A stretch of 64,000 nucleotides of DNA from Roseovarius autotrophicus (GCF_018069895.1 NZ_JAGQDH010000001.1:496001-560000), one strand, 5' to 3'. Numbered from the stretch's first letter, positions 28,675-36,452 are shown. The notes: a model not told the origin generated them from the letters alone. A program made the numbers and translations.

Positions 28675-29255
28675 TGCTTTGTCTCCGGCAAGGATGTGTC
28701 AAGATAATGCAGCAGCACGGCAATCGCAGCCTTGGGCGCGATGCCGCCCTCGCCCAGCGCCTGGCGCAGGTAAAGCCCGTCGATCATCGCCGCAAGTCCG
28801 CGCGTCAGTGTGCGGGCCTCATCCGGTGCAAGCTGGCGAAAGGCGTGGTGCAGGTTCGACCGCAGCCGCCGCTGGTAGACATGCAACAGCCGCCGCGCCG
28901 TGTCCGATCGCTGCGCCTGCACATAGAAATTGAGCCAGGCGGCGACCATCTCGGGGCGGAACTGCGCGGGCGTGAAACTCGCCCGGATGATCGCCTCAAG
29001 CCGCGCGCGCGGTCCCCGCGCCATGCTCAGCGCGCCGCGCACCTCGGCCCCGTAAAGCGTCAGCACATGGCGCATGGCGGCCGTGAACATCGCCTCCTTC
29101 GAGCCGAAATAGTGATGCGCCAGCGCGCTTGACATGCCCGCGCGCCGCGCGATCTGCGCCACCGTCACGTCGAGAGCACCGTGCGCGCCGATCTCGTGGA
29201 TTGCCGCCTCAACCAGCGCCCCGCGCCGGATCGGCTCCATTCCCAGCTTGGGCAT
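28671..29255 (-). CDS. betI: TetR-family repressor of the choline regulon
   Basis: 194 residues. N-terminal TetR helix-turn-helix (VTVAQIARRAGMSSALAHHYFGSKEAMF, about 30-57) and a BetI-type ligand domain with QFRPEMVAAWLNFYVQAQ and GLYLRQALGEG. In characterised bacteria BetI represses bet genes and is released by choline or betaine aldehyde. First gene of the minus-strand operon; betC starts inside its stop codon. A perfect 14-bp palindrome lies 43 bp upstream of the start, between it and the divergent transport genes, and is the likely autoregulatory site. Confidence 0.93.
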   Translation of the reverse strand: MPKLGMEPIRRGALVEAAIHEIGAHGALDVTVAQIARRAGMSSALAHHYFGSKEAMFTAAMRHVLTLYGAEVRGALSMARGPRARLEAIIRASFTPAQFRPEMVAAWLNFYVQAQRSDTARRLLHVYQRRLRSNLHHAFRQLAPDEARTLTRGLAAMIDGLYLRQALGEGGIAPKAAIAVLLHYLDTSLPETKQ

Positions 29256-29297
29256 GACCGATTTCTCCTGCTTGCCAGACCGGGGTAAGCGTGTTTA

Positions 29298-29311
29298 ATT
29301 GACTCGTCAAT
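29298..29311. promoter_or_regulatory. Candidate BetI operator
   Basis: ATTGAC TC GTCAAT is a perfect 6-bp inverted repeat with a 2-nt centre, in the 204-bp region between divergent betI and the solute-binding protein gene. Size and symmetry suit a TetR-family dimer. One site could control both arms of the island. The regulator assignment is inferred from position. Confidence 0.6.
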
Positions 29312-29459
29312 CAAGAAAACCGGGAGGGGGAAGTCCGGCCTCGAAATGACCAGAACGACGTTGTGTTTCACACCGGCGTCATATTAGCCTCAGCAGATAA
29401 GAACCGACCGCCCGCCCATGGCAGAGGCAGGTTGGACGAAACCAAGGGAGACATCAGCA

Positions 29460-31013
29460 ATGACCAGAATTTTCAACGGCGGGATGGATCGTCGCGGCTT
29501 CATGGCCGGAACTGCGGGTGTGGCGCTTGCTGCCTCCATGCCACGCGCGGCCAAGGCCGCACCCAAGCGCGGCGGCCATCTGCGCGTGGCCATCGGCCAC
29601 GGCCAGACCACTGACACGCTCAACCCCGGCACCTATTCCAACAGCTTCATGACCTCGGTCAGCTTTCCGATCCATGGCCGCCTCACCGAAGTAACCGCCG
29701 ACGGCGCGCTCATCCCCGAAGTGGCCGAAAGCTGGGAAGCCTCGGCCGATGCCTCGGTCTGGCGCTTCAAGGTGCGCTCGGGCGTGACCTTCCATTCCGG
29801 CAAGACCGTCACCGCGACCGATGTGGCCAATTCGATCAACTTCCACCGCGGCGAAAACTCCACCTCCGCCGCCGGTCCGCTGGTCGCGCCCATCACCGAT
29901 ATCGCCACCGAGGGCGACGACATGGTGATCTTTACCCTCGATGGCGGCAATGCCGATTTTCCCTTCATCCTGTCGGACTATCACCTGACGATCTGCAAGG
30001 CCGATGGCGACAGCATCGACTGGCGCTCGGGCGATGGCTGCGGCAGCTATGTGCTCAAGAACTTCAACCCAGGCGTCTCCTGTACGATGGAACGCAACCC
30101 GAACCACTGGCGTGACGACGTGGCCTGGTTCGACAGCGCAGAGATCATCGCCATCGTCGATCAGAACGCGCGCACGACGGCGCTTGTCTCGGGCGATGTG
30201 GACGTGGCCGACCGGCTTGACCTCAAGACCGTGGGCCTGCTTGCGCGCAACCCCAATATCCAGATCAACTCGGTCGCGGGCACGCAGCACTATACATTCG
30301 CGATGGACACCCGCTCCGACCCGTTCAGCAACAACCACGCGCGGCTCGCGCTGAAATACGCGGTGGACCGTCAGCAGTTGGTGGACAAGATCCTGTTCGG
30401 CTATGGCTCGGTCGGCAATGACCATCCCATCGGTCAGGGCCAGCGGTTCTACAACAGCGAGCTGGAACAGCGCGCCTATGATCCCGACAAGGCAAAGTGG
30501 CACCTTCAGCAGGCCGGGCTCGACAAGCTTGAGGTGCGGCTGTCGGCGGCGGATGCGGCCTTTGTCGGCGCGGTGGATGCGGCGGTGCTCTATCAGGCCG
30601 CCGCCGACAACGCCGGCATTTCCGTCACCCCGGTGCGCGAACCCAATGACGGCTACTGGTCGGATGTGTGGATGAAAAAGCCCTTCGCCGCCGTCTACTG
30701 GTCGGGTCGCTCGGTCGAAGATCAGATGTTCTCGACCGCCTATCAGTGCGGCGCAGCCTGGAATGACAGCTTCTGGTGCAGTGAGCGATTCGATGAACTG
30801 ATGGTCAAGGCCCGCTCGGAGCTTGACGAGGCCAGGCGCCGCGAGATGTATCATGAGATGCAGGCGATCGTGGCGAACGATGGCGGCGTGGTGATCCCGA
30901 TGTTCGCCAATTACGTCTTCGGCAATTCCACCAAGGTCGCCCATAGCGATCAGTTGGGCTCCAACTGGGATGTGGACGGGATGCGCTTCATCGAGCGCTG
31001 GTGGATGGCCTGA
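29460..31013 (+). CDS. Family-5 (peptide/nickel type) ABC solute-binding protein, orphan
   Basis: 517 residues from 29460. Twin-arginine-type signal (MDRRGFMAGTAGVALAASMPRA, about 9-30), then the SBP_bac_5 core: LRVAIGHGQTTDTLNPG, a lid region PEVAESWEASADASVWRFKVRSGVTFHSG, the family signature around ARLALKYAVDRQQLVDKILFG, and a C-terminal RREMYHEMQAIVANDGGVVIPM. These proteins deliver oligopeptides, nickel or other small solutes to DppBC-like permeases, but no such permease or ATPase is encoded here. The gene is first in the plus-strand arm, 90 bp before choX, so co-expression with choline uptake is likely. Its ligand is unknown. Confidence 0.9.
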   Translation: MTRIFNGGMDRRGFMAGTAGVALAASMPRAAKAAPKRGGHLRVAIGHGQTTDTLNPGTYSNSFMTSVSFPIHGRLTEVTADGALIPEVAESWEASADASVWRFKVRSGVTFHSGKTVTATDVANSINFHRGENSTSAAGPLVAPITDIATEGDDMVIFTLDGGNADFPFILSDYHLTICKADGDSIDWRSGDGCGSYVLKNFNPGVSCTMERNPNHWRDDVAWFDSAEIIAIVDQNARTTALVSGDVDVADRLDLKTVGLLARNPNIQINSVAGTQHYTFAMDTRSDPFSNNHARLALKYAVDRQQLVDKILFGYGSVGNDHPIGQGQRFYNSELEQRAYDPDKAKWHLQQAGLDKLEVRLSAADAAFVGAVDAAVLYQAAADNAGISVTPVREPNDGYWSDVWMKKPFAAVYWSGRSVEDQMFSTAYQCGAAWNDSFWCSERFDELMVKARSELDEARRREMYHEMQAIVANDGGVVIPMFANYVFGNSTKVAHSDQLGSNWDVDGMRFIERWWMA

Positions 31014-31102
31014 TACCACCCGACACGCTGCGCAGGCCCGGTGGCAAGACGCTGCCGGGCCCGTTGCCAAGAATGAGAACCGACACCGGGAGAGACACCA
31101 CC

Positions 31103-32029
31103 ATGACCTTCAAGCTGACCCTTTCCGCGCTCGCCCTCGCGCTCGCCACCGGCCCCGCGCTTGCCAATTGCGAGCGCATCACCTTCTCCGATGTGGGCTG
31201 GACCGACATCACCGCCACAACCGCCGCCACCACCGTCGTGCTCGAGGCGCTCGGCTACAAGACCGACGTCAAGGTGCTCTCGGTGCCTGTCACCTATACC
31301 TCGCTCGCCAAGGGCGATATCGACGTTTTCCTCGGCAACTGGATGCCGACGATGGAGGCCGACATCGCCCCCTACCGCGAGGCCGGGACGGTCGATACGG
31401 TGCGTACCAATCTGGAGGGCGCAAAGTACACGCTGGCCACCAATGCCGCCGGGGCCGCGCTCGGAATCACCTCTTTCGCCGCGATCGCCGAACAGGCCGC
31501 GGCGCTCGACAAGACGATCTACGGCATCGAGCCGGGCAATGACGGCAACCGGCTGATCCTCGACATGATCGAGGCGGATGCCTTTGGACTCAAGGGCTTC
31601 CGCCTGCGCGAAAGCTCCGAACAGGGGATGCTGGCGCAGGTCGCCCGCGCCGACCGGAGGGGTGAGCCGGTCGTGTTCCTCGGCTGGGAACCGCACCCGA
31701 TGAACGCCAATTTCAACCTGACCTATCTTGAGGGCGGCGACGACTGGTTCGGCCCCGATCTGGGCGGCGCGGTGGTTGCCACCAACACCCGCGCAGGCTT
31801 TGTGGCGGAATGCCCGAATGTGGGCAAGCTCCTGCAAAACCTCGAATTTACCCTCGCCATGGAAAACGAGATCATGGGCGCGATCCTTGACGATGGCAAG
31901 AAGCCCGAAGTCGCGGCAAGCGCCTGGCTCAAGGAAAATCCCGGCGTTCTGGATGGCTGGCTTGACGGCGTGACCACCCGCGACGGCGGCGATGCACTGG
32001 CTGCGGTCAAGGCCGAGTTGGGTCTGTGA
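31103..32029 (+). CDS. choX: Choline ABC transporter substrate-binding protein
   Basis: 308 residues from the ATG at 31103, after GGGAGAGAC. Signal peptide 1-22 (ends ALAN). Periplasmic choline receptor of the ProX/OpuAC class. The four aromatic residues that form the choline cage in Sinorhizobium ChoX are all in place: Trp in SDVGWTDI, Trp in FLGNWMPTM, Tyr in GAKYTLATN and Trp in FLGWEPHPMN; the surrounding sequence is close to that protein as I remember it. Normally choW follows at once; here a GIY-YIG gene intervenes, starting 2 nt past the choX stop. Confidence 0.96.
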   Translation: MTFKLTLSALALALATGPALANCERITFSDVGWTDITATTAATTVVLEALGYKTDVKVLSVPVTYTSLAKGDIDVFLGNWMPTMEADIAPYREAGTVDTVRTNLEGAKYTLATNAAGAALGITSFAAIAEQAAALDKTIYGIEPGNDGNRLILDMIEADAFGLKGFRLRESSEQGMLAQVARADRRGEPVVFLGWEPHPMNANFNLTYLEGGDDWFGPDLGGAVVATNTRAGFVAECPNVGKLLQNLEFTLAMENEIMGAILDDGKKPEVAASAWLKENPGVLDGWLDGVTTRDGGDALAAVKAELGL

Positions 32030-32031
32030 TA

Positions 32032-32757
32032 ATGACGCTCAGGGACGATATTCTCGCCCTGATCGAAGAAAGACCCGGGATCACTGACGCTGAAATCGTG
32101 CGCATGATTCCGGGGGCTGAATCGCGCCACCAACAAGTCAATGCTCGCTGCCGCAAACTTGCGGAGGAGGGTCTTATCCAAAGGATAAAGCCCTCTATCG
32201 GCGCGATTACTAATCTTCCTCTAACGTCAAAACTAGGCACTGAAGGCAGCCCCCGACCGCGGGGAGGGGAGAAGCCCCCGCCCGAGGGGGCGGTCGGGGG
32301 CCGCCCGGCGGAGCCGCCGGATGGAACTATCCAAGCTGTCGCGCCTACATCCATCAACATCGAATTTTTTTGGCAAAGCGTGGGCGAAATTCAGTTTCTA
32401 GATGAGACTCTGCACTTTCCGCGCCTCCCTGCACGCGCTGGACTCTACCGCATAAGACTGCCGGTCAGCCGATCCGTCTATGTCGGCGAAACGGTTAATC
32501 TGCAACGACGAATGCAGAATTACCGCAGGCCCGGGGCAACTCAGACGACGTCGGTCTGGGTCAACGATCACTTGCGAAACCGGCTCCGCGACGGCGAGCT
32601 TGTGTTACTCGAGACCTGCACCGATGCAATGACGACCACCGGCACCATCCGACAGGGTGCCGATCTCAAATCCAAGATTGTTCGCGTCATGATCGAACAT
32701 GCGGCTATCCTGTCTGAAAAACAAGCAAACTGGATTCCACTGAACAAGGCGAACTAA
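32032..32757 (+). CDS. Winged-helix plus GIY-YIG domain protein inside the choline transport operon
   Basis: 241 residues from the ATG at 32032 (a GTG two codons earlier is possible). Residues about 3-52 form a winged-helix-like domain (ITDAEIVRMIPGAE, VNARCRKLAEEGLIQR). A Gly/Pro-rich linker of about 25 residues comes from a palindromic DNA element. From about 138 a GIY-YIG-like nuclease domain is readable: GLYRI, then SVYVGETVNLQRRMQNYR (the YIG strand and catalytic-type Arg), with a glutamate later in VLLETC or MIEHAA as metal ligand candidate. Cytoplasmic. The stop overlaps the choW start (TAATG). Nothing in choline transport needs such a protein; a defence, homing or regulatory role is possible. 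Composition is unlike the neighbours. Confidence 0.7.
   Translation: MTLRDDILALIEERPGITDAEIVRMIPGAESRHQQVNARCRKLAEEGLIQRIKPSIGAITNLPLTSKLGTEGSPRPRGGEKPPPEGAVGGRPAEPPDGTIQAVAPTSINIEFFWQSVGEIQFLDETLHFPRLPARAGLYRIRLPVSRSVYVGETVNLQRRMQNYRRPGATQTTSVWVNDHLRNRLRDGELVLLETCTDAMTTTGTIRQGADLKSKIVRVMIEHAAILSEKQANWIPLNKAN
32250..32320 (+). repeat. GC-rich palindromic element inserted in frame in the GIY-YIG gene
   Basis: Outer arms CCCCCGACCGC (32250-32260) and GCGGTCGGGGG (32290-32300) are perfectly complementary. An inner CCCCC/GGGGG hairpin (32275-32279 with 32286-32290) and a second hairpin CCGGCGG/CCGCCGG (32305-32311 with 32314-32320) complete it. The DNA is almost entirely G and C within a gene of about 54 percent G+C, and it is translated as a Gly/Pro/Arg linker without stops. 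Confidence 0.8.
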
Positions 32758-33593
32758 TGGACTGGCTGAGCGAGAACAAGATCCCCGTGGGCAAATGGGC
32801 CGAGGGCTTCTTCCTCTGGCTTCAGGACCATGGGGCGGCCTTCTTCGACGGGATGGCGGCGGTGATGGAGGGGCTGATCGACGCGCTTCTCTGGCTGCTT
32901 CAGACCCCCCACCCCGTTGTGATCATTGCGATTTTCGTGGGCCTCACCTGGGCGTTTCAACGCAACTGGAAAACCTGCCTGTTCGTGGCCCTGGGCTTTC
33001 TCTTCATCCTCAATCAGGGCTACTGGATCGAGACCACCGAGAGCCTGACGCTGGTGCTGACCTCCTGCCTTGTGTGCATGGCGATTGGGGTTCCCATCGG
33101 CATCGCGGCGGCGCATCGCCCGCGCCTTTATGACGGGATGCGGCCGGTTCTGGATCTCATGCAGACCCTGCCCGCCTTTGTCTATCTCATTCCGGCAATT
33201 GTGTTTTTCGGGATCGGCATGGTGCCGGGGCTGATCGCAACGGTGATCTTCGTGCTCCCTGCCCCGATCCGCCTGACCCATCTCGGCGTGGTCTCGACAC
33301 CGCAGCCGCTGCTGGAGGCGGCGCAGGCGTTCGGCGCCACCAACCGTCAGACACTGTGGAAGGTCGAACTACCCTATGCCCTGCCGCAGATCATGGCGGG
33401 GCTGAATCAGACCATCATGCTGTCGCTCTCGATGGTGGTGATCGGCGCGCTTGTCGGCGCGGACGGCCTCGGCGTGCCGGTGCTTCGGGCCATCAACACC
33501 GTCAACATCGCGCTCGGTTTCGAGGCGGGGCTGATGATCGTGGTGGTGGCCATCGTGCTCGACCGGATGTTGCGGATGGAGCACCGGAAATGA
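32757..33593 (+). CDS. choW: Choline ABC transporter permease
   Basis: 278 residues. Inner-membrane permease of the ProW/ChoW type, with five to seven predicted transmembrane helices. The cytoplasmic coupling loop EAAQAFGATNRQTLWKVELPYALPQIMAGL carries the EAA motif that docks on ChoV. The N-terminal part includes WLQDHGAAFFDGMAAVMEGLID, typical for the family. The start overlaps the stop of the GIY-YIG gene (TAATG), and the stop overlaps the choV start (ATGA), so choW depends on translation through the inserted gene. Confidence 0.95.
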   Translation: MDWLSENKIPVGKWAEGFFLWLQDHGAAFFDGMAAVMEGLIDALLWLLQTPHPVVIIAIFVGLTWAFQRNWKTCLFVALGFLFILNQGYWIETTESLTLVLTSCLVCMAIGVPIGIAAAHRPRLYDGMRPVLDLMQTLPAFVYLIPAIVFFGIGMVPGLIATVIFVLPAPIRLTHLGVVSTPQPLLEAAQAFGATNRQTLWKVELPYALPQIMAGLNQTIMLSLSMVVIGALVGADGLGVPVLRAINTVNIALGFEAGLMIVVVAIVLDRMLRMEHRK

Positions 33594-34630
33594 GCACCAC
33601 CGCTGTCCGTTTCAACCGCGTCTCCATCGTCTTCGGCGATGCGCCCGCACGCGCCCTGCCGCTGATGGACGAGGGAAGATCGCGCAGCGAAATCCAGCAG
33701 GCAACCGGGCAGGTTCTGGGCGTGCATGACAGCGATCTCAGCGTCTCCCCCGGAGAAATCCTTGTTCTCATGGGGCTTTCCGGCTCTGGCAAGTCTACGC
33801 TCCTGCGCGCGGTCAACGGGCTCAACCCTGTGGTGCGCGGCCATGTGGAGATCCACGACGGCGACCGCATGGTCGATGTCACCCATGCCGACCCGGCCAC
33901 CCTGCGCCGCTTGCGTCAGCATCATGTGGCGATGGTGTTCCAGCAGTTCGGCCTCTTGCCATGGCGAACGGTGGCCGAGAATGTGGGCCTGGGCCTCGAG
34001 TTGGCGGGCGTGCCGCACGCGGAGCGGGCCGAGCGGGTCAGCCGCCAGTTGGCGCTGGTCAACCTCTCGGACTGGGCCACCCGCAAGGTGGGGGAACTCT
34101 CCGGCGGGATGCAGCAGCGCGTCGGCCTCGCCCGCGCCTTTGCCACCGAGGCCCCGATCCTTCTGATGGACGAGCCGTTTTCCGCGCTCGACCCGCTCAT
34201 CCGCACCCATCTTCAGGATGAACTCATCGACCTGCAAAAGAAACTCGGGCGCACCATCATCTTTGTCAGCCACGACCTTGACGAGGCGTTCAAGCTGGGC
34301 GACCGCATCGCCATCATGGAGGGGGGGCGCATCGTGCAATGCGGCACCCCGCAAGAGATCTTCACCGATCCCGCCACCGCCTATGTGGCCGATTTCGTGG
34401 CCCACATGAACCCTTTGGGCGTGCTCGTCGCGCGCGATATGTTCGAGCCGGCGACCGGCACCCCTGCCGCCGCCCTCGAACGCAGCGTCCCGCCCGAGGC
34501 CACGATCCGCCAGGTGATGGAGGCAGCCCAGGGCCATGATGGACCCGTGGCCGTCATCGAGAAGGGCCAGCTTCTCGGTCAGATCACCCGCAACCGCATC
34601 CTGTCAAAATTGCTCGATCCGCGCGCCTGA
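33590..34630 (+). CDS. choV: Choline ABC transporter ATP-binding protein
   Basis: 346 residues. ATPase of the ChoXWV importer. Walker A GLSGSGKST, Q-loop VFQQFGLLPWRTV, signature LSGGMQQRVGLARA, Walker B ILLMDEPFSALDP and H-loop FVSHDLDEA are all intact. The N-terminal region DEGRSRSEIQQATG is the extra segment typical of ProV/ChoV. The C-terminal about 70 residues (TIRQVMEAAQGHDGPVAVIEKGQLLGQITRNRIL) are CBS-like and may sense ionic strength. Coupled to choW by ATGA. Confidence 0.95.
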   Translation: MSTTAVRFNRVSIVFGDAPARALPLMDEGRSRSEIQQATGQVLGVHDSDLSVSPGEILVLMGLSGSGKSTLLRAVNGLNPVVRGHVEIHDGDRMVDVTHADPATLRRLRQHHVAMVFQQFGLLPWRTVAENVGLGLELAGVPHAERAERVSRQLALVNLSDWATRKVGELSGGMQQRVGLARAFATEAPILLMDEPFSALDPLIRTHLQDELIDLQKKLGRTIIFVSHDLDEAFKLGDRIAIMEGGRIVQCGTPQEIFTDPATAYVADFVAHMNPLGVLVARDMFEPATGTPAAALERSVPPEATIRQVMEAAQGHDGPVAVIEKGQLLGQITRNRILSKLLDPRA

Positions 34631-34702
34631 AAACGACGCACGTCGCAAACGTGACAGACAGGCGCGCGCGATTCGGCTTTCCTCGGATCAGAGGAGTTTG
34701 AG

Positions 34703-34792
34703 ATGGACCCACGCAGCAAGATCGCCCTTGTGATCCGAACCATTGGGGCGGAGCGGGGCCGGGCCGCGCGGGGGCGACCTGTGCGCACTTGA
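34703..34792 (+). CDS. Possible 29-residue leader peptide upstream of the MttB-like gene
   Basis: An ATG at 34703 is preceded by an excellent ribosome site, GAGGAGTTTGAG, and opens a 29-codon frame rich in Arg and Gly that ends at 34792, 43 bp before the next gene. That gene itself has only a poor ribosome site. The GAGGA can pair with TCCTC (34680-34684 with 34691-34695), hiding the site. Short length and GC-rich composition mean it may be chance. Confidence 0.3.
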   Translation: MDPRSKIALVIRTIGAERGRAARGRPVRT

Positions 34793-34835
34793 CCGCGCAA
34801 CAGATCCCCAACGCTTTTCAGGATTTCATCAAACC

Positions 34836-36374
34836 ATGACCTCCCCTGCCACGCGCCGTGCCGGCGGCCGCGCCGCCCGGCGCGAAGCCCGCGCGAATCC
34901 GCTTTCCGACACGCTGCGCCCGGTGCGCCCCGGCCTTGAGGGCGGCCTCTATCGCCCGCTCTCTGACGCGCAGATGACACGCATCCACGCCGCTGTTCTC
35001 GACGCACTCGAACAAATCGGCCTTGCCGACGCCCCGCCCTCGGGGGTGGATTACCTGACCGGCGCGGGGGCGATTCTGGGCGAGGACGGGCGGATACGCT
35101 TTCCGCGCGCGCTGATCGAGGACACGATCGCGCGCGCCAATCGCGGGATCACGCTTTTCGCCCGCGACCCACACCACGACATGACGCTCTCGGGCACCCG
35201 CGTGCATTACGGCACGGCGGGGGCGGCGGTGCATCTGGTTGATGTGGCCACCGGCAACTACCGCGAAAGCACCGTGCAGGACCTGCACGACGCCGCGCGC
35301 ATCGCCGACACGCTTGACAACATCCATTTCGTGCAGCGCCCCATGGTCTGCCGCGACATTCCCGACAATCGAGAGATGGACCTCAATACGCTCTACGCCT
35401 GCTGCGCGGGCACCACCAAGCATGTCGGGACATCGTTTACCGAGGTGGGATTCGTCACCGATGCCTTCGAGATGCTGCACCTGATCGCGGGTGGCGAGGA
35501 CAAGTGGCGCGAGCGGCCCTTCGTGAGCAATTCCAACTGCTTCGTCGTGCCGCCGATGAAATTCGCCACCGAATCCTGTCTGGTGATGGAGGCCTGTATC
35601 GCGGGCGGGATGCCGATCCTGCTGCTCTCGGCCGGGCAGGCCGGGGCCACGGCACCTGCACCGATTGCCGGGGCCATCGTGCAGGCGACCGCCGAGTGCC
35701 TCGCGGGGCTGGTCTATGTCAACGCGGTCAGGCCGGGCCATCCGGCCATCTTCGGCACATGGCCCTTTGTCAGCGATCTGCGCACCGGGGCGATGTCGGG
35801 CGGATCGGGCGAGCAGGCATTGCTGACGGCGGGTTGCGCGCAAATGCACCACTTCTACGGCCTGCCAGGGGGTGCGGCAGCGGGGATCGCCGATGCCAAG
35901 CTGCCCGACATGCAGGCCGGATGGGAGCAGGCCACGTCGAACGTCATGGCGGGGCTGTCGGGGCTGAACATGGTCTACGAGGCTGCAGGGATGCACGCCT
36001 CTCTTCTGGGGTTCTGCCACGAATCGCTCATTCTGGGCGATGACCTGATCGGGCAGGCGCTGCGTTGCGCGCGCGGAATCGAGGTGGACGAGGACACACT
36101 CAGCCTTGACGTAATCCGCGCCGCCTGTATCGGTGGCCCCGGCCATTACCTCGGTGCGCCGCAGACGCTGGCACGGATGCAGAGCGATTACCTCTATCCC
36201 ACCTGCGCCAACCGCGCCTCGCCCAAGGAATGGGTCGAGCAGGGTCAGCCCGATCTCATCGCCACGGCGACAGCAAAGAAAGAGCGCATCCTCGCCACCC
36301 GCGCGCCCGCCCGCTTCGACCCCGAAACCGATGCAGCGATCCGGGCGCGGTTTCCGATCCATCTGGAGGCGTAA
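34836..36374 (+). CDS. Trimethylamine methyltransferase (MttB) family protein, non-pyrrolysine
   Basis: 512 residues from the ATG at 34836. COG5598-type methyltransferase, the group that moves a methyl from a quaternary or tertiary amine to a corrinoid protein. The family core reads VHYGTAGAAVHLVD, NFxVVPPMKFA-like NCFVVPPMKF, LLSAGQAGATAPAPIAG, GTWPFVSDLRTGAMSGGSGEQ and GLSGLNMVYEAAGMHAS. There is no in-frame UAG, so it is the pyrrolysine-free type, some of which demethylate glycine betaine or proline betaine. Placed last in the choline arm, 205 bp past choV, so glycine betaine or a relative is a natural substrate guess. No corrinoid-binding MttC-like gene is adjacent. Confidence 0.87.
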   Translation: MTSPATRRAGGRAARREARANPLSDTLRPVRPGLEGGLYRPLSDAQMTRIHAAVLDALEQIGLADAPPSGVDYLTGAGAILGEDGRIRFPRALIEDTIARANRGITLFARDPHHDMTLSGTRVHYGTAGAAVHLVDVATGNYRESTVQDLHDAARIADTLDNIHFVQRPMVCRDIPDNREMDLNTLYACCAGTTKHVGTSFTEVGFVTDAFEMLHLIAGGEDKWRERPFVSNSNCFVVPPMKFATESCLVMEACIAGGMPILLLSAGQAGATAPAPIAGAIVQATAECLAGLVYVNAVRPGHPAIFGTWPFVSDLRTGAMSGGSGEQALLTAGCAQMHHFYGLPGGAAAGIADAKLPDMQAGWEQATSNVMAGLSGLNMVYEAAGMHASLLGFCHESLILGDDLIGQALRCARGIEVDEDTLSLDVIRAACIGGPGHYLGAPQTLARMQSDYLYPTCANRASPKEWVEQGQPDLIATATAKKERILATRAPARFDPETDAAIRARFPIHLEA

Positions 36375-36419
36375 GGGGCGGCGGCGGGCGCTCAGGAACA
36401 CAGCCGGTCAGAGCAGGGT

Positions 36420-36441
36420 GGAGCGCGCCTTGGCGCGCTCC
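36420..36441. terminator. Hairpin between convergent MttB-like gene and ileS
   Basis: Perfect 10-bp stem GGAGCGCGCC TT GGCGCGCTCC lies midway in the 78-bp gap between the two convergent stops. It lacks a T-tract; a bidirectional terminator role is inferred from placement. Confidence 0.6.
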
Positions 36442-36452
36442 CTTAGCCCCCC

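Larger units (their letters stand above)
32030..32759 (+). other. Foreign-looking insert between choX and choW with TAATG at both ends
   Basis: TAATG occurs at 32030-32034 and again at 32755-32759, bounding a 725-bp segment that holds one gene. Removing one copy and the segment would place choW 1 nt beyond choX. Outside the palindromic element the segment is about 54 percent G+C (324 of 596 counted), clearly below its neighbours. The repeats also arise naturally from stop/start overlap, so this is suggestive only. Confidence 0.4.
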
